A stretch of 64,000 nucleotides of DNA, taken from Streptomyces sp. SDr-06 (GTDB lineage Bacteria; Actinomycetota; Actinomycetes; Streptomycetales; Streptomycetaceae). Below the pieces are notes generated by a model. The model ran no database searches, had not been told where the DNA came from, and was given only the letters and a program-made list of their open reading frames with translations. Position 1 is the stretch's first letter, and each line of letters starts with the position of its first letter. The position numbers and the translations under genes are program-made. The DNA is taken from positions 1-64,000 of the forward strand of contig NZ_QOLA01000023.1 of assembly GCF_003324565.1 (NCBI RefSeq). The letters run 5' to 3'. Below, piece by piece: positions 42,897 to 51,827 of this stretch.

Positions 42897-43547
42897 TCAC
42901 GGCCAGAGGAGCTCGCGGGTCCAGGCGGGGCCCTCGCGGCGGTAGCGCAGCCGCACGTGCCGGCGCTGTGCGTCGCCCTGGAAGAACTCGACCTCCGCCG
43001 GGTCAAGGACGTACCGGGTCCAGGTGGGTACCGGCGTCTCCGGCTCCGTCCGCGCCCGCTCCCATGCCACGGCCGACGCGTCCTCCAACTCGTGGTACTC
43101 GTCCAGCACTTCACTCATCCGGCCGACCAGGGCCGCCGCTAGTGCCCCCGTCGAGCGGGCGTGCAGATCGGCCTGCGAGGCGGCCTGTCCGGCCGGGGTG
43201 ACGCTTCCGCGCACCCGGACCTGGCGGCCCACCTCGGGCCAGTAGAAGCCGAGCGCGGCGACGGGGTGGGCGGCCAGCTGCCGCCCTTTCGCGCTGGTGG
43301 AGTGCGAGGCGAAGTGCCAGCCGTCCGCGTCGGCGTCGTGCAGCATGAGCGTGCGTACGTCGGGGCGGCCCTGCGGATCGACCGTCGCGAGCGACATGGT
43401 GTGCGGCTCGGCCTGGCCCGCCCCGGCCGCGTGCATCAGCCACTCCTGGAAGAGGGGCAGGGGCGTGGCGGGCGCCGTGGCCGGGTCGAAGTGCGGAAGC
43501 TCCACGTCCCAGACGCGCAGCGTGTGCAGAAACTCGCGGAATTCCAT
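42897..43547 (-). CDS. pyridoxamine-phosphate oxidase-fold FMN protein (PdxH paralogue)
   Basis: A 216-residue protein of the same fold as PdxH. It has AEPHTMSLATVDPQGRPDVRTL, HSTSAKGRQLAAHPVAALGFYW and the end motif RRHVRLRYRR in place of the RLHDRxRY of true PdxH. The altered C-terminal signature suggests a different or lost substrate specificity, such as a phenazine-type (PhzG-like) or general FMN oxidase. GGAGAA lies 7 nt before the ATG. Canonical PdxH is at 1746, so this one is not needed for PLP synthesis. Confidence 0.8.
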   Translation of the reverse strand: MEFREFLHTLRVWDVELPHFDPATAPATPLPLFQEWLMHAAGAGQAEPHTMSLATVDPQGRPDVRTLMLHDADADGWHFASHSTSAKGRQLAAHPVAALGFYWPEVGRQVRVRGSVTPAGQAASQADLHARSTGALAAALVGRMSEVLDEYHELEDASAVAWERARTEPETPVPTWTRYVLDPAEVEFFQGDAQRRHVRLRYRREGPAWTRELLWP

Positions 43548-43647
43548 GCCGCGATTCTCCCGGCCCGGCGGGGCCGGGGGCCGCCCCGCCCCACCCGTTC
43601 CGCCCGTGCGGTCACCGATCCCGCGCCCCCGTCCGAGGGCGCGCCCC

Positions 43648-44826
43648 TCACTCCCGGCCGAGCACCACCGTCCCCGACGAGCAGAACCATCCGCCGGTGC
43701 CGGACGCCACCGCGAGCTCGGGCAGTCGTCCCCCCGCCTTGCGCACCTGCCCCGCACCCGCCTCGCCCCTCAACTGGCGTACGGCTTCCACGAGGAGGAA
43801 CAGGCCCCGCATCCCCGGATGGCAGGCGGACAGGCCGCCGCCGTCCGTGTTGACCGGCAGCTCGCCCTGGCGCAGCAGCCGCCCCTTCACCACGAACGTC
43901 CCGCCCTCGCCCTTCGCGCAGAACCCGAGGTCCTCAAGCGTCACCAGCGTCATATAGGTGAACGCGTCGTAGATCTCGGCCAGGTCGACGTCCGCCGGGC
44001 GCACCCCCGCCCGCTCGAAGGCGAGCCGGCCGGACACCGCTGCGGGGGACACGGTGAAGTCCTCCCACTCCGACATCGTGGTGTGCGACACCGACGTGCC
44101 CGAACCCAGCACCCACACCGGTGCCTTGGCCGTGTCCGGTACGTACTCCTCGGCCGCCAGCAGCACCGCGCAGCCGCCGTCGGAGCGGATGCAGCAGTGG
44201 AGCTTGGTGAACGGGTCCGCGATCATCGGGCCGCTCAGCACCTCGTCCACGGTGATCGGTTCGCGGAACATCGCGTCCGGGTTGGTGGCCGCGTTGGCCC
44301 GCGCCTGCACCGCGACCTCGGCCAACTGCTCGATGGTGGTGCCGTACTGGTGCATGTGGCGGCGTGCGGCCATCGCGTACTTCGAGATCAGCGTGTGGCC
44401 GTACGGGGCCTCGAACTGGAGCGGGCCCCGCGCCCCGAAGGAGAGGTTCGAGGTGCGCCGCCCGGCCTTGATGTCGGCGCGCGCGGTCGACCCGTACACC
44501 AGCAGGACGGCGTTGGCGTGCCCGGCGGCGATGGCGTCGGCGGCGTGCGCGGCCATGACCTCCCAGGTGGCGCCCCCGACGGCCGTCGAGTCGACCCAGG
44601 TGGGGCGGAGTCCCAGATACTCGGCCACCTCGACCGGCGCGAGCGTGCCGAGCCCCGCCGAGCCGAACCCGTCCACGACCGAGCGGTCGAGCCCGGAGTC
44701 GGCGAGCGCCCTGCGGGCGGCCTGGGCGTGCAGGGCGTACGGGGTGGCGTCGTCCACGCGGCCGGTGTCGGAGAGAGCGATGCCGACGGCGGCGACTCTG
44801 CGGCGCCGTTGCGTTAAGGGTGCCAT
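43648..44826 (-). CDS. thiolase-fold lipid-transfer/retro-aldolase-like protein
   Basis: A 392-residue thiolase-superfamily protein of the SCPx/Ltp group. The C-terminal half shows DLAEIYDAFTYMTLVTLEDLGFCAKGEGG and LPVNTDGGGLSACHPGMRGL, like Ltp2 retro-aldolases (pieces quoted separately: AEIYDAFTYM, LEDLGFCAKGEGG). The canonical thiolase nucleophile Cys of the N-terminal half is not evident (TAVGGATWEVMAAH at that place). The likely partner is the OB-fold protein at 41582. TACCGT inside operator site 8 lies 7 nt before ATG 44826, so the transcript should be leaderless. Confidence 0.85.
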   Translation of the reverse strand: MAPLTQRRRRVAAVGIALSDTGRVDDATPYALHAQAARRALADSGLDRSVVDGFGSAGLGTLAPVEVAEYLGLRPTWVDSTAVGGATWEVMAAHAADAIAAGHANAVLLVYGSTARADIKAGRRTSNLSFGARGPLQFEAPYGHTLISKYAMAARRHMHQYGTTIEQLAEVAVQARANAATNPDAMFREPITVDEVLSGPMIADPFTKLHCCIRSDGGCAVLLAAEEYVPDTAKAPVWVLGSGTSVSHTTMSEWEDFTVSPAAVSGRLAFERAGVRPADVDLAEIYDAFTYMTLVTLEDLGFCAKGEGGTFVVKGRLLRQGELPVNTDGGGLSACHPGMRGLFLLVEAVRQLRGEAGAGQVRKAGGRLPELAVASGTGGWFCSSGTVVLGRE

Positions 44827-44828
44827 TT

Positions 44829-44847
44829 ACCTGACGGTACATCAGAT
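44829..44847. promoter_or_regulatory. island operator, site 8, over a leaderless promoter
   Basis: ACCTGACGgtaCATCAGAT ends 2 nt before the thiolase start codon. On the minus strand it includes TACCGT (44839-44834), spaced 7 nt from the ATG. Confidence 0.75.
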
Positions 44848-44874
44848 GTCCTCACCCGGCCCGTGCTTCAGGCC

Positions 44875-45154
44875 CCTGGGGCTCCGCCCCAGACCCCGTT
44901 CGCGCCTTGAGGGCGCTCGTCCTCAATCTCCCCCAAGGCCTTAAGGGCCAGGGGGGACCCCCATGACGGGCTGAGGATGCCCATGCCGGCCCCCCCTGCA
45001 GGGGCGCGGGGAACTGCGCGAGAAGCGGGCACGGTCCGCAGATCGAAGGGGGTTGGGGGCGCGCGAGGACACCCCGCGAGGGCCGCCGTCCCCAGGGGCG
45101 CGGGGAACTGCGCGGGCAAGCGAGCACGGTCCGCAGATCGAAGGGGGTTGGGGG
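44875..45154. repeat. inverted dispersed element and two tandem ggggcgcggggaac copies
   Basis: The gap 44827-45262 has no gene. The dispersed ~100-bp element is present in inverse orientation at 44875-44973. Two tandem copies of ggggcgcggggaactgcgcg followed by cacggtccgcagatcgaagg occupy 45001-45059 and 45095-45154. Confidence 0.8.
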
Positions 45155-45210
45155 CGGGCGGGGGTGATGGGGCGGGCCGCGGGCCTGTCCATCTGCGCAC
45201 CTCGCCCCTA

Positions 45211-45229
45211 ACATGACGACCCGTCAGAT
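45211..45229. promoter_or_regulatory. island operator, site 9
   Basis: ACATGACGaccCGTCAGAT, a perfect TGACG-N3-CGTCA core, 33 nt upstream of the acyl-CoA dehydrogenase start at 45263. Confidence 0.75.
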
Positions 45230-45262
45230 CAGAGGCTCGGGCCTCTGGGGGAGGAGCCGACG

Positions 45263-46450
45263 ATGGACGCCGCCTTCACCGCGGAGCAGGACGAGATCCG
45301 CCGCACCCTGCACGAACTGCTCGCCAAGCACTGCGGTCCACAGGACGTGAAGAGCGCGGTGCGCACCCCGGTCGGTCACGACACCGCGCTCTGGGGGCGG
45401 CTCGCGGCCGAGCTCGGGCTGCCGGGGCTCGCGCTGCCCGAGGGGTACGGGGGCGTCGGCTGCACCACCGCCGAGCTCGCCCTCGCCTGCGAGGAGACCG
45501 GCCGCGCCCTGCTGCCCTCACCGCTGCTCGCCACCGCCGTGCTCGCCGCCCCGCTCATCGCAACCCTCGGCACCGGCGCGCAGAAGACGGCGCTGCTGCC
45601 GCCCCTCGCGCGCGGCGAGCGCGGTGCGGCCCTCGTCGTGCCCGGCGCCGGTCTCGCCCTCGCGCTCGGGCTCACCGGTGCGTACGCGGACGGCGTCTGG
45701 GCCGGGGGCGGCCGGGCCGGGGGCGTGCAGGCCGGGCGGGCGCCGGACGGCGGCTGGCGCCTCTACGGGGAGGCCGAGCAGGTGCTCGACGGGCACAGCG
45801 CACAGCTCCTCCTCGTCGCCGCCCACACCGGCGGCTTCGCACGCAGCCGCACCCTGCTCTTCGTGGTGCACGGCGACGCGGCCGGGCTGCGGCGCACCCG
45901 GCAGACCACGCTCGACGAGACCCGCTCCCAGGGCCGGGTCCAACTGCGCCATGTCGAGGCCGAGTTGTTGGGGGACGACGACGCGCTCGACATCCGGGCG
46001 GCTCTGGCCGGTGCCGGGCGCTCGGCCGCCGTCTGCCTCGCCGCCGAGGCGGTCGGGGCCGCGGCCGAGGCGCTGGAGCGGACCGTGGCGTACGTCAAGG
46101 AGCGGGAGCAGTTCGGGCGGGCCATCGGGTCCTTCCAGGCGGTCAAGCACCGGCTCGCCGACCTGTACGTCCAGGTGCAGGCGGCCAGGTCGGCGGCGTA
46201 CTACGCGGCCTGGGACCCGGGGGCGGGCGCCCTCGCGCTCGCGCAGGGGCTCGACGCGCTGCGGGCCGCGGCCTCCGAGGCCGTCCAGCTGCACGGCGGC
46301 ATCGGCTTCACCTGGGAGCACGAAGCGCACCTCTACTTCAAGCGGGCCGCCTCCGACGAACTGCTCTTCGGGCCCGTGCACCGCCTGCGCGACCACGCCG
46401 CCGAACAGGCCGGACTGTTCGGCCCGGCCGCGTCGGAGGTGGCGGTGTGA
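45263..46450 (+). CDS. acyl-CoA dehydrogenase
   Basis: A 395-residue ACAD. The N-terminal helical domain includes LGLPGLALPEGYGGVGCTTAE, and the C-terminal domain includes VKEREQFGRAIGSFQAVKHR and HGGIGFTWEHEAHLYFKRA. The central beta-domain is divergent and Gly/Ala-rich, and the CQG(F/Y)SEPxAGSD motif of the other two full-length copies is missing, so it may be a catalytically reduced or partner-dependent subunit. GGGGGAGGAG precedes the ATG. Its stop overlaps the following deazaflavin-type gene (GTGA). Confidence 0.88.
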   Translation: MDAAFTAEQDEIRRTLHELLAKHCGPQDVKSAVRTPVGHDTALWGRLAAELGLPGLALPEGYGGVGCTTAELALACEETGRALLPSPLLATAVLAAPLIATLGTGAQKTALLPPLARGERGAALVVPGAGLALALGLTGAYADGVWAGGGRAGGVQAGRAPDGGWRLYGEAEQVLDGHSAQLLLVAAHTGGFARSRTLLFVVHGDAAGLRRTRQTTLDETRSQGRVQLRHVEAELLGDDDALDIRAALAGAGRSAAVCLAAEAVGAAAEALERTVAYVKEREQFGRAIGSFQAVKHRLADLYVQVQAARSAAYYAAWDPGAGALALAQGLDALRAAASEAVQLHGGIGFTWEHEAHLYFKRAASDELLFGPVHRLRDHAAEQAGLFGPAASEVAV

Positions 46451-46947
46451 GCCCCGCGCCCACCAGGACCGCACCCGGGGTGCGGCTCATGCAGAAGCTG
46501 TCCTCGACCCGTACGTTCGCCAGGATCGCCCCGCACGTCGTCCCGGCGATGGACCGCGCCGTGCACCGGCTGACCCGCGGCCGGGTCATCCTCAGCGCCC
46601 AGATGCTGCCCGGCGTCGTGCTCACCACGCGCGGCGCCAAGTCGGGCCTGCCGCGCACCACTCCGCTGGCCTGCATGCCGGAGGAGGGGCGGGACACGTG
46701 GATCCTGATCGGGTCCAACTTCGGGCGGCCCGGCCACCCGGCGTGGACCGGCAACCTGCTCGCCCACCCGGACGCGGAGATCAGCTGGAGGGGCCGCGAC
46801 ATCGCGGTGCGGGCCCGGCTGCTCGACGGGGAGGAGCGGTTGGAGGCGTGGCAAGCGGCGCTCAACTTCTGGCCGCCGTACGCCACTTACCAGTCCCGGA
46901 TCGAGCGCGAGATCCGGCTCTTCCGCCTGGAACGCAGGGACCGGTAG
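46447..46947 (+). CDS. deazaflavin (F420)-dependent nitroreductase-family protein
   Basis: A 166-residue protein of the Ddn/FDOR-A type. The fold's core motif appears as VVLTTRGAKSGLPRTTPLAC, followed by WILIGSNFGRPGHPAWTGNLLAHPDAEI (key parts GSNFGRPGHPAW and NLLAHPDAEI), typical of F420- or quinone-binding members. It may reduce an enone or quinone intermediate with F420H2. GTG 46447 overlaps the ACAD stop. A long hairpin follows 17 nt after its stop. Confidence 0.85.
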   Translation: MSPAPTRTAPGVRLMQKLSSTRTFARIAPHVVPAMDRAVHRLTRGRVILSAQMLPGVVLTTRGAKSGLPRTTPLACMPEEGRDTWILIGSNFGRPGHPAWTGNLLAHPDAEISWRGRDIAVRARLLDGEERLEAWQAALNFWPPYATYQSRIEREIRLFRLERRDR

Positions 46948-46964
46948 GCACGTGCAGACGGGAA

Positions 46965-47011
46965 CGCCGACGGCGGTCGCCCCCGGAAGGGGGGGCGCAC
47001 CGCCGTCGGCG
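46965..47011. terminator. 20-bp hairpin terminator between convergent genes
   Basis: cgccgacggcggt (46965-46977) pairs with accgccgtcggcg (46999-47011). The stem continues with cgccccc against gggggcg around a ggaagg loop. It separates the deazaflavin-type gene from the convergent TetR gene and probably terminates both. Confidence 0.8.
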
Positions 47012-47048
47012 CGACAGGACGACGTGGGTATCGGCCGACGTGTGAGGG

Positions 47049-47696
47049 CTACTTCGTCGGCTTCTTTCCGGTGATGCCGAGGTGGACCAACAGCGCCAGG
47101 TTCGGCCTCAGTTCGGCCTGCTTGACGCCCCAGGTCTGGAAGCCCTTCTGGTGCGAGGCCACCGACGCCAGCATGGCGACGAGCGAGCCCGCCATCGCCG
47201 CGGGGCTGACGTCCTTGTCGACCTTGCCCTTGGACTGGAGCTCGGTGACCGCGTCCGTAAGGGAGTTGGTGACCGAGTTCAGGATCTTCATGCGGATCTT
47301 GTAGAAGCGCTTGTCGCCCTCGGCCGCGCCCAGATCGACGACCCGCAGGATCGCGTCGTTCCTGCGCCAGAAGTCGAGGAAGCCCTCCACGAGTTCCTCC
47401 GCCGTCTGCCAGCCGGCCCGCCCGACCCAGGAGCGGCCCTCGACCAGAGCGGTCAACCCGGCGCCCTCCTTGGCCATTTCCTCGGCGATCTCCAGGACGG
47501 CGCCCTCGACGTCGGGGAAGTACTGGTAGAAGGTCGCGGGCGAAGTGCCCGCCTTCCGGGCCACGTCGATGACTTTTACGTCCCGGTACGGCGAGGAGCT
47601 GAGCATCTCACTGAGGCAGTCGAGCAGCTTCTGCCGGGTCGCCTGGCCGCGTCGGCCGGCCACGCGGCCGTCGACGGTGCGTACTTGTCCTGTCAT
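47049..47696 (-). CDS. TetR-family transcriptional regulator
   Basis: A 215-residue repressor-type protein. The DNA-binding domain (about 18-65) ends in the helix-turn-helix VIDVARKAGTSPATFYQYFPD; the remainder is a helical ligand-binding/dimer domain. ATG 47696 has TAAGCT 6 nt upstream, suggesting a leaderless transcript. A degenerate island operator (TCCTGTCAtgcCGTCAGCT, 47688-47706, right arm intact) overlaps the start codon. As the only TetR gene in the island it is the best candidate to bind the eleven palindromes, with an acyl-CoA intermediate as possible inducer. This is inference; the GlxA-type regulator at 31810 is the alternative. Confidence 0.9.
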   Translation of the reverse strand: MTGQVRTVDGRVAGRRGQATRQKLLDCLSEMLSSSPYRDVKVIDVARKAGTSPATFYQYFPDVEGAVLEIAEEMAKEGAGLTALVEGRSWVGRAGWQTAEELVEGFLDFWRRNDAILRVVDLGAAEGDKRFYKIRMKILNSVTNSLTDAVTELQSKGKVDKDVSPAAMAGSLVAMLASVASHQKGFQTWGVKQAELRPNLALLVHLGITGKKPTK

Positions 47697-48120
47697 GCCG
47701 TCAGCTTACCGAGGGGTGATCGGAGCGCTATTCGGCCGAGTGCAAATGGGGGCCCGGGGGCGGTACGTCCCGATGCGCGCGGGGAACCGGGTGCCCCGGG
47801 AGCCCGTCCAGCGGGGGGCTCTCCGTGTCGTGGCGCGGAGTGCGACCGCGGGCCCGCGGTCGATGAGGGCATCGGGTTTCGGTCGTCGCGCTCCGTGGCC
47901 GCCCGACCCGCCCGGCCACTCGAATGGTGTTATCAACACCCTGTGGACAACTTTGGTGGACAAGCCGTGCGGGACTTGGCCCGTCGCCACGCCGCGTGCG
48001 GAAATCTGGCCATACGTTCGAATTGTGCGACCGCGTCGCACGTGAGGGGTCGTTAGCTTGACCCCGAACGCGGCAGCGCCCCGGCTCCCCGGCGGGGCAC
48101 CTCAGGAAGGAATCAGGCGC

Positions 48121-48912
48121 ATGGGCGGATATCCGGAAGGCGCGCCGTGCTGGGCCGACGTCTCGCTGTCCGATCTGGCGGCCGGCAAGAGGTTCTACGG
48201 GGAGCTCCTCGGCTGGACCTTCGACGAGGCCGCCGACGCGGCGTACGGGAACTACACCACCGCCTACAAGGACGGGCGGCGCGTCGCGGCCCTCCAGCCC
48301 AAGCGGGACGGCCGGATGCCCACCTCCTGGACCATCTACCTCGCCACCCCCGACGCCCACGCCCTCGCCGCCCGGATCCGCGCGGCCGGTGGCCGGCTGA
48401 TCACCGACCCGACGCCGGTGCCGCCCCACGGCACCATGGCGGTCGCCGCCGACCCGGGCGGCGCCGTCTTCGGCCTGTGGCAGGGCCAGGCGCACACCGG
48501 CTTCGAGCTGATGCGCAAGCCCGGCTCGTACTGCTGGACCGAGGTGTACACCCGCGACAAGGACCAGGCCGACGCGTTCTACGAGTCCGTCTTTGGCTAC
48601 CAGGGCGGCGACCCGGGCAGCCCCGACGAGATCGGCGCCGACTTCCGCACCTGGTCGCTGCCCGGCACCGAGCCCGGCCCGGACGGCGCGATCGGCGGCC
48701 GCAGCCTGATGTCGGACGCCTTCCCCGCCGCCCTGCCCGACCACTTCCTCATCTACTTCAGCGTCGAGGACTGCGACGCGGTGGCCGCCGTCTGCACCCG
48801 CCTCGGCGGCCGGGTCACCGCCGAGCCGTTCGACATTCCGTACGGGCGGATGGCGGTCCTCAACGACAACCAGGGAGCGGCCTTCGCCGTTCTGCAGGGT
48901 TCAGGCACGTAG
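48121..48912 (+). CDS. two-domain VOC-family protein
   Basis: A 263-residue protein with two glyoxalase/VOC units. The first (about 9-125) starts PCWADVSLSDLAAGKRFYGELLGWTF (core KRFYGELLGW), and the second (about 140-260) starts YCWTEVYTRDKDQADAFYESVFGY (core ADAFYESVFGY). Both end with a DPxGAxFGLWQ-type strand. Streptomyces proteins of this type are often called hydroxylases, but no reaction is established. AAGGAA is upstream of ATG 48121. It lies between the TetR and afsK genes on the afsK strand. Confidence 0.85.
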   Translation: MGGYPEGAPCWADVSLSDLAAGKRFYGELLGWTFDEAADAAYGNYTTAYKDGRRVAALQPKRDGRMPTSWTIYLATPDAHALAARIRAAGGRLITDPTPVPPHGTMAVAADPGGAVFGLWQGQAHTGFELMRKPGSYCWTEVYTRDKDQADAFYESVFGYQGGDPGSPDEIGADFRTWSLPGTEPGPDGAIGGRSLMSDAFPAALPDHFLIYFSVEDCDAVAAVCTRLGGRVTAEPFDIPYGRMAVLNDNQGAAFAVLQGSGT

Positions 48913-49073
48913 AACGCGCGCGGCATGCCCGGGGTGTCCCGGATCGGGAGGGGACATACCGGTCTGGACCCGGGTTGGCCACCGGCCACCTCCGGCAGGG
49001 AGAATCGGGGTGCCGCGTGAGACGCTGCACGGGGCCGAATTTCGCACGGCCCGTACGGGGAGGTGGCAGGCAA

Positions 49074-51431
49074 GTGGAGCAGCTGACGCAGCACGACCCG
49101 AGGCGGATCGGCCCCTTCGAGGTGCTGGGACGGCTCGGTGCCGGCGGCATGGGGCTGGTCTATCTGGCGCGCTCGGCCTCCGGCCGCCGCGTGGCCATCA
49201 AGACGGTGCGCACCGAACTCGCCGAGGACCAGCTCTTCCGGGTCCGCTTCACCCGCGAGGTGGAGGCGGCCCGCGCGGTCAGCGGCTTCTACACGGCCGC
49301 CGTCGTCGACGCCGACCCGCGCGCCCCCGTCCCGTGGCTCGCCACCGCCTATGTTCCGGCGCCCTCCCTCGAAGAAATAGTGAACGAGTGCGGGCCGCTC
49401 CCGGCCCAGGCGGTGCGCTGGCTCGCGGCCGGCATCGCGGAGGCGCTGCAGTCCATCCACGGCGCGGGCCTGGTCCACCGCGACCTGAAGCCGTCGAACG
49501 TGCTGGTCGTCGAGGACGGGCCGCGCGTGATCGACTTCGGCATCGCGTCCGGGGTCTCCAACACCCGCCTGACCATGACGAACGTGGCGGTGGGCACCCC
49601 CGCCTACATGTCCCCCGAGCAGGCCAAGGACTCCCGCAGCGTCACCGGCGCCTCCGACGTCTTCTCGCTCGGCTCGACCCTCGTCTTCGCCGCGACCGGC
49701 CACGCGCCCTTCCACGGCGCGAACCCCGTCGAGACCGTGTTCATGCTGCTGCGCGAGGGTCCCGACATCACCGGCCTGCCGGACGAGCTGCGCCCGCTCA
49801 TCGAGTCCTGCATGCAGATGGAGCACCCCAACCGGCCGTCCCCCGAGGACCTCCAGGCCCAGCTCGCGCCCCACCTCTTCGCCTCGGGCTCGGACGACAG
49901 CGGCACCGCGTCGGCCTGGCTGCCGCCCCGCTCCGTCGCCATGATCGAGCAGCGCAGGGGCGGTGGCCGCATGCAGGTCGCCCCGGCCGCCGAGCCCGCG
50001 CCGAGCGCGGTGCGCTCCAGCAGGCCGGGACCCCCGGCGCCGCCCCGCCCGGCCGAGCCCCCGTACCCGGGCCGGCACGCCGGTTCCTCGGTGACCTATC
50101 CGCCCGTCCACACCGACGAGCCGGTGCGGCTGCCCGGCGCCAAGGTGCCGATCGGGCCGGGCCCCAGGGCCGCCGACGCGTCCCGGGTGGCGGTCGACGC
50201 CGGGCCCGCCACCGGCTGGGTACGCAGGCCCGGCGCGCCCGCCGCCAACGGAGCCCAGGCCGCCCCGGTGCCGCCGCCCGCCCACCCGCCCGAGGCGCCG
50301 GGCCGCTGGCGCCCTTGGCGCTTCCGCATGTCGAACGACGTGTGGGGCACCCCGGCCGTCGCGGGCGACCTCCTCTACGTCACCTCCTTCGAGGTGCACG
50401 CGCTGGACGTGGGCACCGGCCGCCGCCAGTTCAAGACGCGCGACGTCGCCTGGGCGATGGCCGTCGAGGCGGGCCGCATCCACGCCTCCGACGGCCCCAC
50501 CCTGTACGCCCTGGACGCGACCGACGGCGGCGAGCTGTGGCGGCTGCCCACCGACGCCTGGGTGTACTCCCTGAAGGCCGACCGGGGCACCGTCGTCACC
50601 GCCACCCGCGGCGGCGGCGTCCAGGCCTGGGAGGCCGCGAACGGCGAGAAGCTGTGGGAGACCGCCGGCGCCCAGACCGACTTCGAGACCCCCGAGGCCG
50701 GGCCCGCGATCCACGACGGCACGGTCTACGTCTGGCAGGACGCCCGGCTGCGCGCCCTGGACGCCCGCACCGGCGCCGAGCGCTGGTCCTACCCCGTCGG
50801 CGACGCGGCCTCCTGCGGTGGTGTCCCGGTCCGGGTGGCACCCGCGCAGGACGGCTACGTCTACGTCTCGGCGGGCACCCGCGTCCTCGCGATCGACATC
50901 GCCTCCGGCCACGTCCGCTGGCACTTCGAAGCCCCCGCGGTCTTCCTGTGCCCGCCGGCCTTCGCGCCGGGCCCCGCGGTGGCGGGCGGCGGCGTGTACC
51001 TCGCCGACTACCTCGGCACCGTGTACGCGCTCGACGCCTCGACCGGCAAGGACCGCTGGCGCATCGCCACCGAGTCCCGCCAGTCCGTCGAGCCGGTTCT
51101 GGTGGCCGACGGCAACGTCCACGTGGGCAGCGGCAACGCGCTCTACACCCTGGACGCGGTCACCTCGACCCCCAAGTGGCGCTTCGCGGCGGGCGGCGAG
51201 GTCGTGGGCGCCCCCGTCGTCGCCGACGGCCGCATCCACTTCGGCTCGGCCGACCACTGCCTCTACACCCTGGACGCGGCGGGCGGACAGCTCCGCTGGA
51301 AGCTGGCCACCGGGGGTGAGATCACCGGGTCGCCCGTCGTCCGGGGCGGGGTCGTGTACGCGTGCAGCAAGGACCGGTGCGTTTACGCTCTGGACGCGGT
51401 GAAGGGGACGGCTACCTCGGGATCCCGCTAG
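49074..51431 (+). CDS. afsK: Ser/Thr protein kinase AfsK with PQQ-type beta-propeller
   Basis: A 785-residue eukaryotic-type kinase. The kinase domain (about 10-275) has a GAGGMG loop, Lys43, HRDLKPSN (135-142) and DFG (154-156). A Pro-rich linker of about 130 residues follows, then a C-terminal propeller of PQQ-like repeats such as VYALDASTGKDRWRI and LYTLDAAGGQLRWKL. No transmembrane helix is present. Length, domain order and the nearby afsS/afsR genes match AfsK, which autophosphorylates and phosphorylates AfsR to switch on antibiotic production; KbpA-type inhibitor genes are not in view. GTG 49074 follows ggggaggtggcaggcaa. Confidence 0.93.
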   Translation: MEQLTQHDPRRIGPFEVLGRLGAGGMGLVYLARSASGRRVAIKTVRTELAEDQLFRVRFTREVEAARAVSGFYTAAVVDADPRAPVPWLATAYVPAPSLEEIVNECGPLPAQAVRWLAAGIAEALQSIHGAGLVHRDLKPSNVLVVEDGPRVIDFGIASGVSNTRLTMTNVAVGTPAYMSPEQAKDSRSVTGASDVFSLGSTLVFAATGHAPFHGANPVETVFMLLREGPDITGLPDELRPLIESCMQMEHPNRPSPEDLQAQLAPHLFASGSDDSGTASAWLPPRSVAMIEQRRGGGRMQVAPAAEPAPSAVRSSRPGPPAPPRPAEPPYPGRHAGSSVTYPPVHTDEPVRLPGAKVPIGPGPRAADASRVAVDAGPATGWVRRPGAPAANGAQAAPVPPPAHPPEAPGRWRPWRFRMSNDVWGTPAVAGDLLYVTSFEVHALDVGTGRRQFKTRDVAWAMAVEAGRIHASDGPTLYALDATDGGELWRLPTDAWVYSLKADRGTVVTATRGGGVQAWEAANGEKLWETAGAQTDFETPEAGPAIHDGTVYVWQDARLRALDARTGAERWSYPVGDAASCGGVPVRVAPAQDGYVYVSAGTRVLAIDIASGHVRWHFEAPAVFLCPPAFAPGPAVAGGGVYLADYLGTVYALDASTGKDRWRIATESRQSVEPVLVADGNVHVGSGNALYTLDAVTSTPKWRFAAGGEVVGAPVVADGRIHFGSADHCLYTLDAAGGQLRWKLATGGEITGSPVVRGGVVYACSKDRCVYALDAVKGTATSGSR

Positions 51432-51539
51432 GCGCGGGCTGCCTTCCCCGGGCCCGCTGGGCCCGGGTCCCGCTGGGCGGGGGTCCGCTGGGTGCGGGGC
51501 CCGGTGGTTTTCCGCGGGCCGTGCGTGGCTGGTCGCGCA

Positions 51540-51803
51540 GTTCCCCGCGCCCCTCAGGGGATTCTGGTGGCGCGGGCCGCAATGGTGGCGCCGCGCCCCT
51601 CAGGGGGTTGGGGTGGCGCGGGGCGCATGGTGGCGCCGCGCCCCTCAGGGGGTTGGGTGGTTCGGGCCGCATGGTGGCGCCGCGCCCCTCAGGGGGTTGG
51701 GTGGTTCGGGCCGCATGGTGGCGCCGCGCCCCTCAGGGGGTTCGGTGGTTCGGGCCGCATGGTGGCGCCGCGCCCCTCAGGGGGTTGGGTGGTTCGGGGC
51801 GCG
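51540..51803. repeat. 44-bp tandem repeat array downstream of afsK
   Basis: The 396-nt gap 51432-51827 is filled by repeats. Copies of atggtggcgccgcgcccctc start at 51582, 51627, 51671, 51715 and 51759, giving a 45/44/44/44-nt period with gggttgggtggttcgggccg as the other half of the unit. A diverged cgcgcagttccccgcgcccct copy precedes them. The period is not a multiple of three, so it is non-coding. Confidence 0.9.
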
Positions 51804-51827
51804 AAAAGGTGAAGGGGCTTGATCTGT

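Noticed and set aside
51540..51803. Gly/Trp-rich repeat protein encoded by the 44-bp array
   Set aside because: A 44-nt period shifts frame at every unit; no start with ribosome site gives a stable product.
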